This document shows, piece after piece, positions 1 through 5,310 of a stretch of DNA of 5,310 nt (position 1 is the first letter of the stretch; each line of letters starts with the position of its first letter). The position numbers and the translations under genes are program-made. This DNA comes from Alphaproteobacteria bacterium (GTDB lineage Bacteria > Pseudomonadota > Alphaproteobacteria > Rhodobacterales > Rhodobacteraceae). The notes beneath the pieces are model-generated. The model was not told where the DNA came from. It searched no databases and saw only the letters and a program-made list of their open reading frames with translations. Where the stretch lies: the NCBI GenBank assembly GCA_003695135.1, contig RFIR01000447.1, forward strand, positions 1 to 5,310. The letters run 5' to 3'.

Positions 1-46
1 GCAGGGCACCTATGTGCTGGAACGCATGCTGCGAAAGAGCGACTGA
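1..46 (+). CDS. C-terminal end of an upstream gene, probably ABC transporter permease (partial)
   Basis: The second reading frame is open from the left edge and ends at TGA 44-46. The visible tail is 14 residues, QGTYVLERMLRKSD. A single basic tail of the form LER-x-LR after a last membrane helix is typical of permeases of the polar amino acid (HisM/GlnP) ABC family, and the next gene is the matching ATPase, starting 4 bases after this stop. The close spacing indicates one operon with translational coupling. The identity is inferred mainly from context, because no domain is visible in so short a tail. Confidence 0.6.
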   Translation, partial: QGTYVLERMLRKSD

Positions 47-49
47 GCG

Positions 50-823
50 ATGAGCGAGAGCATCCGCATCGAGGACCTGCACAAGAGCTTCGGCCCGCTG
101 GAGGTGCTGCGAGGCATCGACCTGACCGTTGAGAGCGGCGAGACGGTCGTCCTGCTGGGCGCCTCGGGTTCGGGCAAGAGCACGCTTCTGCGCTGCATCA
201 ACTTCATGGAGATGCCGACCAGCGGCCGCATTTACCTCAACGGCCAGCTTGTGGGCCAGGAACGCGGCGGGCGCATGGTCTATCGCGAGGCCGATCTGTG
301 CAAGCTGCGCGCGCGCATCGGCATGGTGTTCCAGCATTTCAACCTGTTCCCGCACATGACAGTGCTGCAGAACGTCATGGAAGGCCAGGTCACGGTGCTG
401 AAGCGCGACCGCGCCACCGCCGAGACCAAGGCGATGGATCAGCTGGCCCGGGTCGGGCTGTCGGACAAGGCGGCCGAATATCCCGCACGGCTGTCGGGCG
501 GGCAGAAGCAGCGCGTGGCCATTGCCCGCGCGCTGGCCATGGACCCCGACGTGATGCTGTTCGACGAGGTGACCTCGGCGCTCGATCCCGAGCTTGTCGG
601 CGAGGTGCTCAAGACCATGCGCCAGCTCGCCGAAGAGGGCATGACCATGCTGATCGTCACCCACGAGCTGGGCTTTGCCTATCACGTCGCCAACCGGGTG
701 CTGTTCCTGCATGAGGGCGTGATCCTGGAACAGGGCGCGCCGCGTGAGGTGCTGAAAAACCCGCAGACGCAAAGAATGCGCGAGTTCCTCGAGGGGCACT
801 CGCTCTTCAAGCTGCCCGACTGA
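50..823 (+). CDS. Polar amino acid-type ABC transporter ATP-binding protein (GlnQ/HisP family)
   Basis: This 257-residue cytoplasmic ATPase powers uptake by a periplasmic-binding-protein-dependent importer. All nucleotide-binding motifs are intact: Walker A GASGSGKST (37-45), Q-loop Gln95 in GMVFQHFNLF, signature LSGGQ (148-152), Walker B VMLFDE (168-173), D-loop SALD (176-179) and switch His205. The NFMEMPTSG stretch after Walker A and the FNLFPHMTVLQNV stretch are characteristic of the HisP/GlnQ group, and the length is normal for it. The ATG at 50 lies 4 bases past the stop of the upstream partial gene, so translation is probably coupled; the Shine-Dalgarno match before it is weak. The binding-protein gene follows after 37 bases. 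Family assignment is secure, but the substrate cannot be read from the ATPase. Confidence 0.96.
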   Translation: MSESIRIEDLHKSFGPLEVLRGIDLTVESGETVVLLGASGSGKSTLLRCINFMEMPTSGRIYLNGQLVGQERGGRMVYREADLCKLRARIGMVFQHFNLFPHMTVLQNVMEGQVTVLKRDRATAETKAMDQLARVGLSDKAAEYPARLSGGQKQRVAIARALAMDPDVMLFDEVTSALDPELVGEVLKTMRQLAEEGMTMLIVTHELGFAYHVANRVLFLHEGVILEQGAPREVLKNPQTQRMREFLEGHSLFKLPD

Positions 824-829
824 TCGGGC
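814..829 (+). other. Stem-loop spanning the ATPase stop codon
   Basis: GCCCGA (814-819) and TCGGGC (824-829) are perfect inverted repeats around a CTGA loop that contains the TGA stop of the ATPase gene. A T-G wobble (813/830) and a C-G pair (812/831) extend the stem to 8. No T-run follows, so a strong intrinsic terminator is unlikely. Hairpins next to binding-protein genes in ABC operons can stabilise or process the mRNA so that the binding protein is made in excess; that role here is inference. Confidence 0.4.
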
Positions 830-846
830 GGATTACCAAGACAGGG

Positions 847-854
847 AAAGGAGA
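847..854 (+). promoter_or_regulatory. Ribosome binding site of the substrate-binding protein gene
   Basis: AAAGGAGA is a strong Shine-Dalgarno match. Its GGAG core (849-852) ends 8 bases before the ATG at 861 and fixes that start. It is clearly stronger than the site before the upstream ATPase gene, which fits a need for excess binding protein. Confidence 0.75.
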
Positions 855-860
855 CCGGTC

Positions 861-1703
861 ATGACTGCCCTAATCAGAAGCCTTTCGGCGGGACTCGCCG
901 CGCTGGCGGTGCTGCTGACACTCGCATCGGCCCCGGCGCAGGCGGAATCGACATGGGAGAAGATCCTGTCGACCAAGAAGCTGCGCATGGGGGTCACCCA
1001 GGCCCCGCCCTGGTATTCCAAGAACCCCGCCACCGGCGAGTGGGACAGCGGGCTGATCATCTCCATCGGCAAGGCGATGGCCAATGAGCTCGACGTCGAG
1101 CTGGTCCCGGTCGAGGTGACCTGGGCCACCGCCATCGCCGCGCTGCAGGCCGACAAGATCGACATGATGTTCCTCGACGCCACGCCCAAGCGGGCGATGG
1201 TGGTGGATTATCCGTTCCAGCCGCTTCTCTACATCTCGCTCGCGGTGCTGGCGCGCGACGATCTGGCGGTGGAGAAATGGGCCGATCTCAACAAGCCCGA
1301 GGTCAGCGTCGCGGTGCCGCAGGCGACCTCGATGGACGAGTTCCTGACCCGCACCATCCCCAATGCCGACATCCAGCGCTTTCCCGACAACGGCGCGGCG
1401 CTGGCCGCGTTCCAGTCCGGCCGTGTGGATGCGGTGTCGCTGTTCCATCCGCCGCTGCTGGCCGCGCGCAAGAAGTTCGGCGCCGGCAAGATCGTGATCC
1501 CGACCCCGGCCTTCAGCTCGCCCTCCTCGATCGCGGTGCGGCGCGAGGACGACAAGACCTTCCGCGACTGGGTCGATCACACGATCTTCTACTATTACGA
1601 GACCGGCCGCACCCAGCGCTGGTACGAAGAGTTCCTCGCCGATTACGGGCTCGACCCCAAGGCCTCGCCCGTCATCCAGCGCGAGCTTCTGTTTGCGAAG
1701 TGA
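861..1703 (+). CDS. ABC transporter substrate-binding protein, SBP_bac_3 (polar amino acid-type) family
   Basis: This 280-residue precursor has a clear Sec signal peptide: basic start, hydrophobic core at about 7-22, and an AQA-E cleavage site after residue 28. The mature protein would capture the ligand in the periplasm and deliver it to the permease/ATPase encoded upstream. Family landmarks are the first strand LRMGVTQAPPWY (41-52), LDATPKRAMVVDYPF (105-119) with Arg111 at the position of the carboxylate-binding Arg of HisJ/GlnH, VAVPQATSMDEFL (150-162), and GAALAAFQSGRVDAV (178-192). The pocket is unusual: the Asp that normally follows the GRxDA motif by five residues (ammonium ligand in HisJ/GlnH) is Phe195, and the usual acidic G(F/Y)(D/E)VD segment reads GLIIS (64-68). 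The ligand may therefore be a carboxylate other than a plain alpha-amino acid. The role is secure; the ligand is unknown. Confidence 0.93.
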   Translation: MTALIRSLSAGLAALAVLLTLASAPAQAESTWEKILSTKKLRMGVTQAPPWYSKNPATGEWDSGLIISIGKAMANELDVELVPVEVTWATAIAALQADKIDMMFLDATPKRAMVVDYPFQPLLYISLAVLARDDLAVEKWADLNKPEVSVAVPQATSMDEFLTRTIPNADIQRFPDNGAALAAFQSGRVDAVSLFHPPLLAARKKFGAGKIVIPTPAFSSPSSIAVRREDDKTFRDWVDHTIFYYYETGRTQRWYEEFLADYGLDPKASPVIQRELLFAK

Positions 1704-1715
1704 TCGAAATCGCCA

Positions 1716-1736
1716 GCGGCGGGCCTGCACCGCCGC
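1716..1736 (+). terminator. Hairpin after the ABC operon, possible terminator
   Basis: GCGGCGG (1716-1722) and CCGCCGC (1730-1736) form a perfect 7-base-pair GC stem with a 7-base loop, beginning 13 bases after the binding-protein stop. There is no downstream T-run, so if it terminates it does so weakly or with other factors. It could instead be a partial terminator or 3'-end stabiliser that lets some transcripts continue into the regulator gene. Confidence 0.4.
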
Positions 1737-1756
1737 CGGTCTCTGTCGGCGCCGGT

Positions 1757-1764
1757 GACATGTC
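1757..1764. promoter_or_regulatory. Palindrome upstream of the GntR regulator, candidate operator
   Basis: GACATGTC is a perfect 8-base palindrome lying 42 bases before the regulator's ATG at 1807. GntR/FCD regulators commonly bind short palindromes near their own gene. The symmetry does not extend into the flanks and no second copy was noticed in the window, so this is only a weak candidate. Confidence 0.2.
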
Positions 1765-1806
1765 CGTTTGCACCCATCGCCGCTTTCATGGCGGAGGGGG
1801 CGGGAG

Positions 1807-2496
1807 ATGAGCCGCCCCGACCCCCGCCTGCGCCCGGTCGAGGACAACACCCTGCGCGCCCAGGTCGCGCGGCAGATCCTCGGCATGGTCGCAGGCGGGC
1901 ATTACCAGCCGGGCGAGAAGCTGACCGAACAGGCGCTGTCGGACCAGCTGCAGGTCAGCCGGGCGCCGCTGCGCGAGGCGATCCGCGAGCTGGTCGATCA
2001 GGGCATCCTGATCAGCCGCCCCTATCGCGGGCTGCGCGTGCGCCCGGTCAGCAGCCGCGATTTGGAAGAGCTCTATTCCATGCGCACGGCGCTGGAACAG
2101 TTCGCATTCCGCCTCAGCTGGAGCCGACGCGATGCGGCGGCGCTGGCCGATCTGCGCCGGCGCTACGACGCGCTGATCGCGGTGCAGACATCGGGCGATC
2201 GCGCGCGCACCATCGAATGCGAGCTGACCTTTCATTCCTGGGTCTACGAGCTGTCGGGCCATGCGCTTCTGCTCTCGCACTGGCAGCGGCTGATCCCGCT
2301 GGTGCAGATCTACATGTCGCTGCACCACCGCACCCATGGCTCGCACGGCCAGTTCCGCCACATGACGACCGAATATCTTCAACGCGCCTGCGACGACGAT
2401 CTGCCCGCAATGCTCGATCACATTGCCGAGCACATGAAACAGGGGCTGTCCTCGGTCCTCGCCGCGCTGGACGGTGCGGGCGGGACGACGGGCTGA
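1807..2496 (+). CDS. GntR-family transcriptional regulator with FCD ligand-binding domain
   Basis: This 229-residue DNA-binding regulator has an N-terminal winged helix-turn-helix (about residues 15-80), with the GntR hallmarks LRAQVARQIL, GHYQPGEKLTEQALSDQLQVSRAPLREAIRELVDQGIL cut across 16-68, and the wing YRGLRVRP. A helical FCD domain follows (about 85-220), including the conserved SMRTALEQFA segment and FHSWVYELSGH. The ATG at 1807 is chosen because GGAG at 1793-1796 and GGGAG at 1802-1806 precede it and the conserved domain starts soon after; an upstream in-frame TTG at 1768 would add 13 unconserved residues. By alignment to the FCD consensus, the metal-ligand positions read Glu139, His143, Thr187 and His209 where Asp, His, His, His are usual. 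It probably controls the transporter, the convergent catabolic genes, or both, in response to a carboxylic-acid effector; target and effector are inferred. Confidence 0.92.
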   Translation: MSRPDPRLRPVEDNTLRAQVARQILGMVAGGHYQPGEKLTEQALSDQLQVSRAPLREAIRELVDQGILISRPYRGLRVRPVSSRDLEELYSMRTALEQFAFRLSWSRRDAAALADLRRRYDALIAVQTSGDRARTIECELTFHSWVYELSGHALLLSHWQRLIPLVQIYMSLHHRTHGSHGQFRHMTTEYLQRACDDDLPAMLDHIAEHMKQGLSSVLAALDGAGGTTG

Positions 2497-2568
2497 GCCG
2501 GAGGCGAAACCGGCCCGCGCCTTGGAGCGCTTCCCGTCCAATCTGAATCGAACCAAACACGAGGAACC

Positions 2569-2588
2569 GCCCGGGCGTCAGCCCGGGC
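2569..2588. terminator. First GC-rich hairpin between convergent genes
   Basis: GCCCGGGC (2569-2576) and GCCCGGGC (2581-2588) form a perfect 8-base-pair stem around the loop GTCA, 72 bases past the regulator stop. Being symmetric, it would fold in transcripts from either strand. It has no flanking T-run, which is common in high-GC genomes. Confidence 0.5.
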
Positions 2589-2589
2589 A

Positions 2590-2616
2590 GCGCCCGCCCG
2601 CCCCTCAGGCGGGCGC
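2590..2616. terminator. Second GC-rich hairpin between convergent genes, likely bidirectional terminator
   Basis: GCGCCCGCC (2590-2598) pairs perfectly with GGCGGGCGC (2608-2616), giving 9 base pairs and a 9-base loop. A shifted register (2595-2602 with 2608-2615) gives 8 pairs and a tighter 5-base loop. GCCCGCCC (2592-2599) can also pair with GGGCGGGC (2630-2637), and GGCGC/GCGCC (2612-2616/2620-2624) form a small alternative stem. This cluster of mutually exclusive stems lies between the stops of the GntR gene (+) and the Rieske gene (-). The rest of 2497-2676 shows no gene. Termination is inferred from position and structure. Confidence 0.55.
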
Positions 2617-2676
2617 TTCGCGCCGCCTCGGGCGGGCACTGCCTTTCGACGTGATGCACATCGGGGGGTACGCGCC

Positions 2677-3714
2677 TCAGCCGCCGCGCTCGGCCGCGAC
2701 GCGCCGCTCCACCAGCCGGCGGAACCGCATCGCGCCGGCATCGAGGCCGAGATTGACCGGCGGCGTGCGCGGGTTCTTCATGCCCCGGTGCACCGCCTCC
2801 AGCACCAGCCGGTCCTCCTCGAAGGCCATCTTCGCGCCCTCGAACATGCGGCGCGAGACCTCCTCGTCGCCCGCAAGCTGGTTGCGGTGCTGGAACCAGA
2901 AATAGAGCGAGCGGTCCGCATCGACCGGGGTCATGAAGTTGTAGGAGTTGTTGATCAGCGCCTCGGGCGGCAGCCCCTCGTCGCGCCCGCCCGTGCCCGC
3001 GGGGGTATAGATCGAACGGTTGATGGCGATGGCAGGCAGGCGGCATTCGTAATGCTGCTTGCGGTCCTGGTTGGCCGTCAGCCCGAAGATGTCGCGATAA
3101 TAGGCCGGTGCCGGCTGGTCGGCGATCCAGCGCGAGACGATCACCCCGTCCTCCAGCTCCTCGATGTCCAGCGGCGCATTGTCCGTGCCCGCCCCGGCAA
3201 ACGAGGTCAGATGCACCCAGGCGACATGGCTGGGGTCGAGCAGGTTGTCGACGATCCACAGATAGTTGGCCGCCACCTCCATCCGCCCGCGCGGGGTGGC
3301 GGCCCATGCGGGGTCGCCGAAATGCGGAATGTCGATGATATCGGCCGGGTCGGCCGCCGCGCGATCCCCCATGAAGATCCACAGGAAGCCGTAGCGGTCA
3401 GCCACCGCATAGCTGCGCAGAGCGGCCCGGCGCGGGATGGCATCGGGCTGGGTGGGGGCGGCGACGCAGCGCCCCGCCCCGTCGAAAGTCAGCCCGTGAT
3501 AGCCGCAGACCACCCGGTCGCCCTCGAGCCGGCCCATGGACAGGGGCAGCTTGCGGTGCGGGCAGGCGTCTTCGAGCGCTGCGGGGGAGCCATCCTCGCG
3601 CCGGTAGATCACCACCGGCTCGCCCAGGAGCGTCAGCGGGGTCAGATTGCGGCCGAAATCCTCGCTGAGACCGGCGACATACCAGGCGTTGCGGATGAAA
3701 TCGGAGGAGAACAT
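2677..3714 (-). CDS. Rieske non-heme iron oxygenase, alpha subunit (VanA/dicamba monooxygenase-like)
   Basis: This 345-residue oxygenase would use O2 and electrons from a separate reductase to hydroxylate or O/N-demethylate its substrate in the cytoplasm. The Rieske [2Fe-2S] ligands are Cys51 and His53 in CPHRKLPL, and Cys70 and His73 in CGYHG. The mononuclear iron site is DPSHVAWVH, with bridging Asp160, His163 and His168; the third ligand is probably Asp301 in AFEEDRLVLEA. Length and ligand spacing match the VanA/dicamba monooxygenase group better than the larger ring-hydroxylating dioxygenases. The ATG at 3714 begins MFSSDFIRNAWYVAG, the usual start of this family, and is preceded by GAGG six bases upstream; a longer open frame to 3846 adds 44 unconserved residues. 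No reductase or ferredoxin gene is in the window. The 98-base gap upstream leaves co-transcription with the isomerase open. Family call secure, substrate unknown. Confidence 0.94.
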   Translation of the reverse strand: MFSSDFIRNAWYVAGLSEDFGRNLTPLTLLGEPVVIYRREDGSPAALEDACPHRKLPLSMGRLEGDRVVCGYHGLTFDGAGRCVAAPTQPDAIPRRAALRSYAVADRYGFLWIFMGDRAAADPADIIDIPHFGDPAWAATPRGRMEVAANYLWIVDNLLDPSHVAWVHLTSFAGAGTDNAPLDIEELEDGVIVSRWIADQPAPAYYRDIFGLTANQDRKQHYECRLPAIAINRSIYTPAGTGGRDEGLPPEALINNSYNFMTPVDADRSLYFWFQHRNQLAGDEEVSRRMFEGAKMAFEEDRLVLEAVHRGMKNPRTPPVNLGLDAGAMRFRRLVERRVAAERGG

Positions 3715-3763
3715 CACTGACCTCGCGGCTGGACCGGACGGAATCGGTCTAGCACGCTGAATT

Positions 3764-3786
3764 TGGGCCGGTAAAGCCGCGGCCCA
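3764..3786 (-). other. Hairpin in the isomerase-Rieske gap
   Basis: TGGGCCG (3764-3770) and CGGCCCA (3780-3786) form a perfect 7-base-pair inverted repeat with a 9-base loop. It begins 27 bases past the isomerase stop on the - strand. A competing 7-base pairing, CGCGGCT (3724-3730) with AGCCGCG (3775-3781), overlaps it, so the leader could adopt alternative folds. It may be a weak terminator after the isomerase or a structured leader for the Rieske mRNA; the sequence does not decide between these. Confidence 0.4.
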
Positions 3787-3812
3787 TACCGGTGCCGGAC
3801 ACGCCCCCGCTC

Positions 3813-4676
3813 TCAGCCGAACACCTCTCTGAACCGGTCGATGCAAAGCCGGAAGCCGGCCTCGAAATCGCCATTGCCGGGGTGATAGACGCTTTCGAGG
3901 CTGATGACCCCGTCATAGCGATCGGCGCGCAGCGCATCGGCGATGGGCGCGAACTGATCGGCGAGCTCTCCCTCGCCCATGCGCCGCACCTCCAGCGTCG
4001 CGCGCGGGGTATCGGTCTGCACGTCCTTGATGTGGATGTGGCCCAGATAGCCGCCGGCAAGCTCGCGATACCCGTCGGGCCAGGCGCGTTCGTGGCACCA
4101 GCAGTTGTTGGCCGGATCCCACAGCACCTTCAGCACATCCTTCGCGCCCAGATCGTCGATCAGCTTGCGCCCGGTATAGCTGGAATTGACCATGGTGCCG
4201 TTGCCGGTCTCGACCACCAGCGTCACGCCGGCCGCGCGCGCCTCCTCGCAGGCCGGGGCGATCAGGGGCAGCATCGCCTCCCAGGCGCCATGGGCGACGT
4301 TCCATTTCTCCGCACCATGGCTGCCCCACAGGATCTGCTCCTTGCGCGGCGTCATGATCCGCACCAGCGGCGCGCCCACGACATAAGCCATGTCGATCAC
4401 GCGGCGAAGCGCGTCCATGTGGCGGGTGTGCAGCGCGTCGCCGGGGCGGTTTTCCTTGCTCATGCCGGCGAAGATGTGGCGCGAAAGACAGGACACCGGC
4501 TTGCCGCGGTCGCGCAGCAGGCGGTCGATGGCGGCGATCTCGTCTTTCGAATGATCACCGACCTCCCTGTCGCCGACGAATTGCAGCTCGGCATATTCGA
4601 GGCCGAACTCGTCCATGACATCGACCGCATGGCCCAGATCGCGGCTGATGCCGTCGCAGATGACCCCGAGTTTCAT
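3813..4676 (-). CDS. Sugar phosphate isomerase/epimerase family TIM barrel (xylose isomerase-like)
   Basis: This 287-residue protein belongs to the AP_endonuc_2/xylose-isomerase-like TIM-barrel superfamily, whose members move carbonyl groups or epimerise small sugars and keto acids using a divalent metal. Candidate metal ligands sit on the expected strand ends: Glu156 in VVETGNG, Asp187 in LWDPANN, His215 in HIHIKD and Glu261 in SLESVYHP. The N-terminal strand MKLGVICDGIS is typical. The ATG at 4676 overlaps the TGA of the upstream dehydrogenase by ATGA, with GGAG eight bases before it inside that gene, so the start is well fixed and translation is probably coupled. Pairing with a beta-hydroxyacid dehydrogenase resembles hydroxypyruvate isomerase/tartronate semialdehyde reductase or threonate-type pathways, suggesting a small hydroxy-keto acid substrate, but this is inference. 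Family sure, reaction unknown. Confidence 0.9.
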   Translation of the reverse strand: MKLGVICDGISRDLGHAVDVMDEFGLEYAELQFVGDREVGDHSKDEIAAIDRLLRDRGKPVSCLSRHIFAGMSKENRPGDALHTRHMDALRRVIDMAYVVGAPLVRIMTPRKEQILWGSHGAEKWNVAHGAWEAMLPLIAPACEEARAAGVTLVVETGNGTMVNSSYTGRKLIDDLGAKDVLKVLWDPANNCWCHERAWPDGYRELAGGYLGHIHIKDVQTDTPRATLEVRRMGEGELADQFAPIADALRADRYDGVISLESVYHPGNGDFEAGFRLCIDRFREVFG

Positions 4677-5310
4677 GGTTTCAGCTCCGCGCCGACGATT
4701 TCCTCGATCACCCGGGCCACCGACTGGTTGTCGCCACCGGGATATTTCGCCATGCCGGCCTGGAAAAGCTGCATGGCGGTGGCGGTGCTGTGCATCGGCA
4801 CCCCCAGCCGCCGGGCCAGTTCCAGCGACACGGTGAGGTCCTTCCACATGGTGCCGATGCCGCTGCCGGTATCCTCGAAACGCCGGGCGATGATGTGTTC
4901 GAGGCTGCCATCGGTCAGCCCGTTGGCCGCCCCGGTCGAGGCGATCACCCGGCGCAGCACCTCGCCCGACACACCGGCCTTGCCCGCCAGCACCGACATC
5001 TCGTAGGTCGCCACGAAGATGGCGCCGATCAGCGATTGCAGGCAGGCCTTGACCACCTGTCCGTCGCCCGGCGCGCGGCCGACATGGTGGATGGTGCGCG
5101 AGATCGCCTCCAGCACCGTGCGGTTGCGTTCCAGAGCCTCATCCTCTGCCGCCAGCATCAGTGTCAGCGTGCCGCCCTGCGCGCCGGGCCGGCCGCCGGA
5201 GACCGGGCTGTCGATCAGCGCGACGCCGCTGCCCTGCAGCCCGGCTGCAATCTCGCGCATCTCATGGGCATGGATGGTGGCGGTCACGATCACCGTGCCG
5301 CCCGGCGCCA
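4673..5310 (-). CDS. Beta-hydroxyacid dehydrogenase (3-hydroxyisobutyrate/tartronate semialdehyde/threonate dehydrogenase family), N-terminus cut off
   Basis: The frame is open to the right edge. 211 residues are visible, so about 80-90 residues of the NAD(P)-binding Rossmann domain, including GxGxxG, lie outside. Visible landmarks are the end of that domain (GGTVIVTATIHAHEM), the substrate-binding signature DSPVSGGRPGAQGGTL (fragment residues 33-48), catalytic Lys in GDGQVVK (fragment residue 87, codon 5048-5050), and the C-terminal helical domain with MWKDLTVSLELARRLGVPM. The family oxidises small beta-hydroxy acids or reduces their semialdehydes. After the Lys the usual K-x-x-N-N (or N-Q) reads K-A-C-L-Q, so the conserved Asn is missing, and the usual STxxP segment reads ATIHA. 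A Gln at Lys+4 recalls L-threonate dehydrogenases. The gene ends in an ATGA overlap with the isomerase gene. A GTG at 5291 is in frame but is not the start, because conserved sequence continues upstream. Confidence 0.9.
   Translation of the reverse strand, partial: APGGTVIVTATIHAHEMREIAAGLQGSGVALIDSPVSGGRPGAQGGTLTLMLAAEDEALERNRTVLEAISRTIHHVGRAPGDGQVVKACLQSLIGAIFVATYEMSVLAGKAGVSGEVLRRVIASTGAANGLTDGSLEHIIARRFEDTGSGIGTMWKDLTVSLELARRLGVPMHSTATAMQLFQAGMAKYPGGDNQSVARVIEEIVGAELKP

Noticed and set aside
1768..1806. Upstream TTG start adding 13 residues to the GntR regulator
   Set aside because: The added residues are not part of the conserved domain and the ATG at 1807 has closely spaced purine-rich ribosome binding sequence.
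870..1886. Long - strand open frame of 338 codons opposite the binding-protein gene
   Set aside because: It lies antisense to a gene with signal peptide and family motifs; its Arg/Gly/His-rich translation is typical of a GC-rich shadow frame.
2114..3382. Long - strand open frame crossing the Rieske and GntR genes
   Set aside because: It is a frame-shifted copy of the Rieske coding strand that runs on through the terminator region and antisense to the GntR gene, without domain features.
3746..3775. Possible - strand promoter for the Rieske gene: TTTACC (3770-3775) and TAGACC (3746-3751) with an 18-base spacer
   Set aside because: Both boxes match the sigma-70 consensus poorly (4/6 and 3/6) and such matches are expected by chance.
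3715..3846. Longer Rieske reading frame beginning at 3846
   Set aside because: The 44 extra residues overlap the end of the isomerase gene and show no family similarity, whereas MFSSDFIRNAWYV at 3714 is a typical family start with a GAGG site before it.
3792..5006. Long + strand open frame of 404 codons opposite the isomerase and dehydrogenase genes
   Set aside because: It is antisense to two clearly recognisable genes, has no recognisable domain, and is the kind of shadow frame that high GC content produces.

Overview
This window is a gene-dense, very GC-rich piece of bacterial chromosome. GC-ending codons dominate in every gene. The gene content (a polar-amino-acid-type ABC transporter, an FCD-type GntR regulator, a VanA/dicamba-type Rieske oxygenase, a TIM-barrel isomerase and a beta-hydroxyacid dehydrogenase) suggests an alphaproteobacterium, most likely a Rhodobacterales/Paracoccus-like organism. 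That assignment rests on composition and gene style, not on a marker gene.

Layout: the + strand (1-2496) carries the last codons of an upstream gene, probably an ABC permease, then an ABC ATPase (50-823), a periplasmic substrate-binding protein (861-1703) and a GntR/FCD regulator (best start 1807, end 2496). About 180 bases (2497-2676) separate this block from a convergent - strand block and hold strong GC-rich hairpins that look like a two-way terminator. The - strand block, in order of transcription, is a beta-hydroxyacid dehydrogenase running in from the right edge (5310-4673), a sugar-phosphate-isomerase-like TIM barrel (4676-3813) overlapping it by ATGA, and after a 98-base gap a Rieske oxygenase alpha subunit (3714-2677).

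Together this reads as a small catabolic locus: import of a small polar carboxylated compound, a regulator that probably senses the compound or a breakdown product, an oxygenase that may demethylate or hydroxylate it, and an isomerase/dehydrogenase pair that could process a hydroxy-acid or sugar-acid fragment. The substrate cannot be named from the sequence. The binding protein keeps the Arg that in HisJ/GlnH holds the ligand carboxylate, but has Phe where those proteins have the Asp that holds the alpha-amino group, so it may not carry an ordinary alpha-amino acid. The dehydrogenase and the regulator also differ from their family consensus at positions that usually matter. No oxygenase reductase or ferredoxin, mobile element, tRNA, rRNA or CRISPR array is seen in the window.
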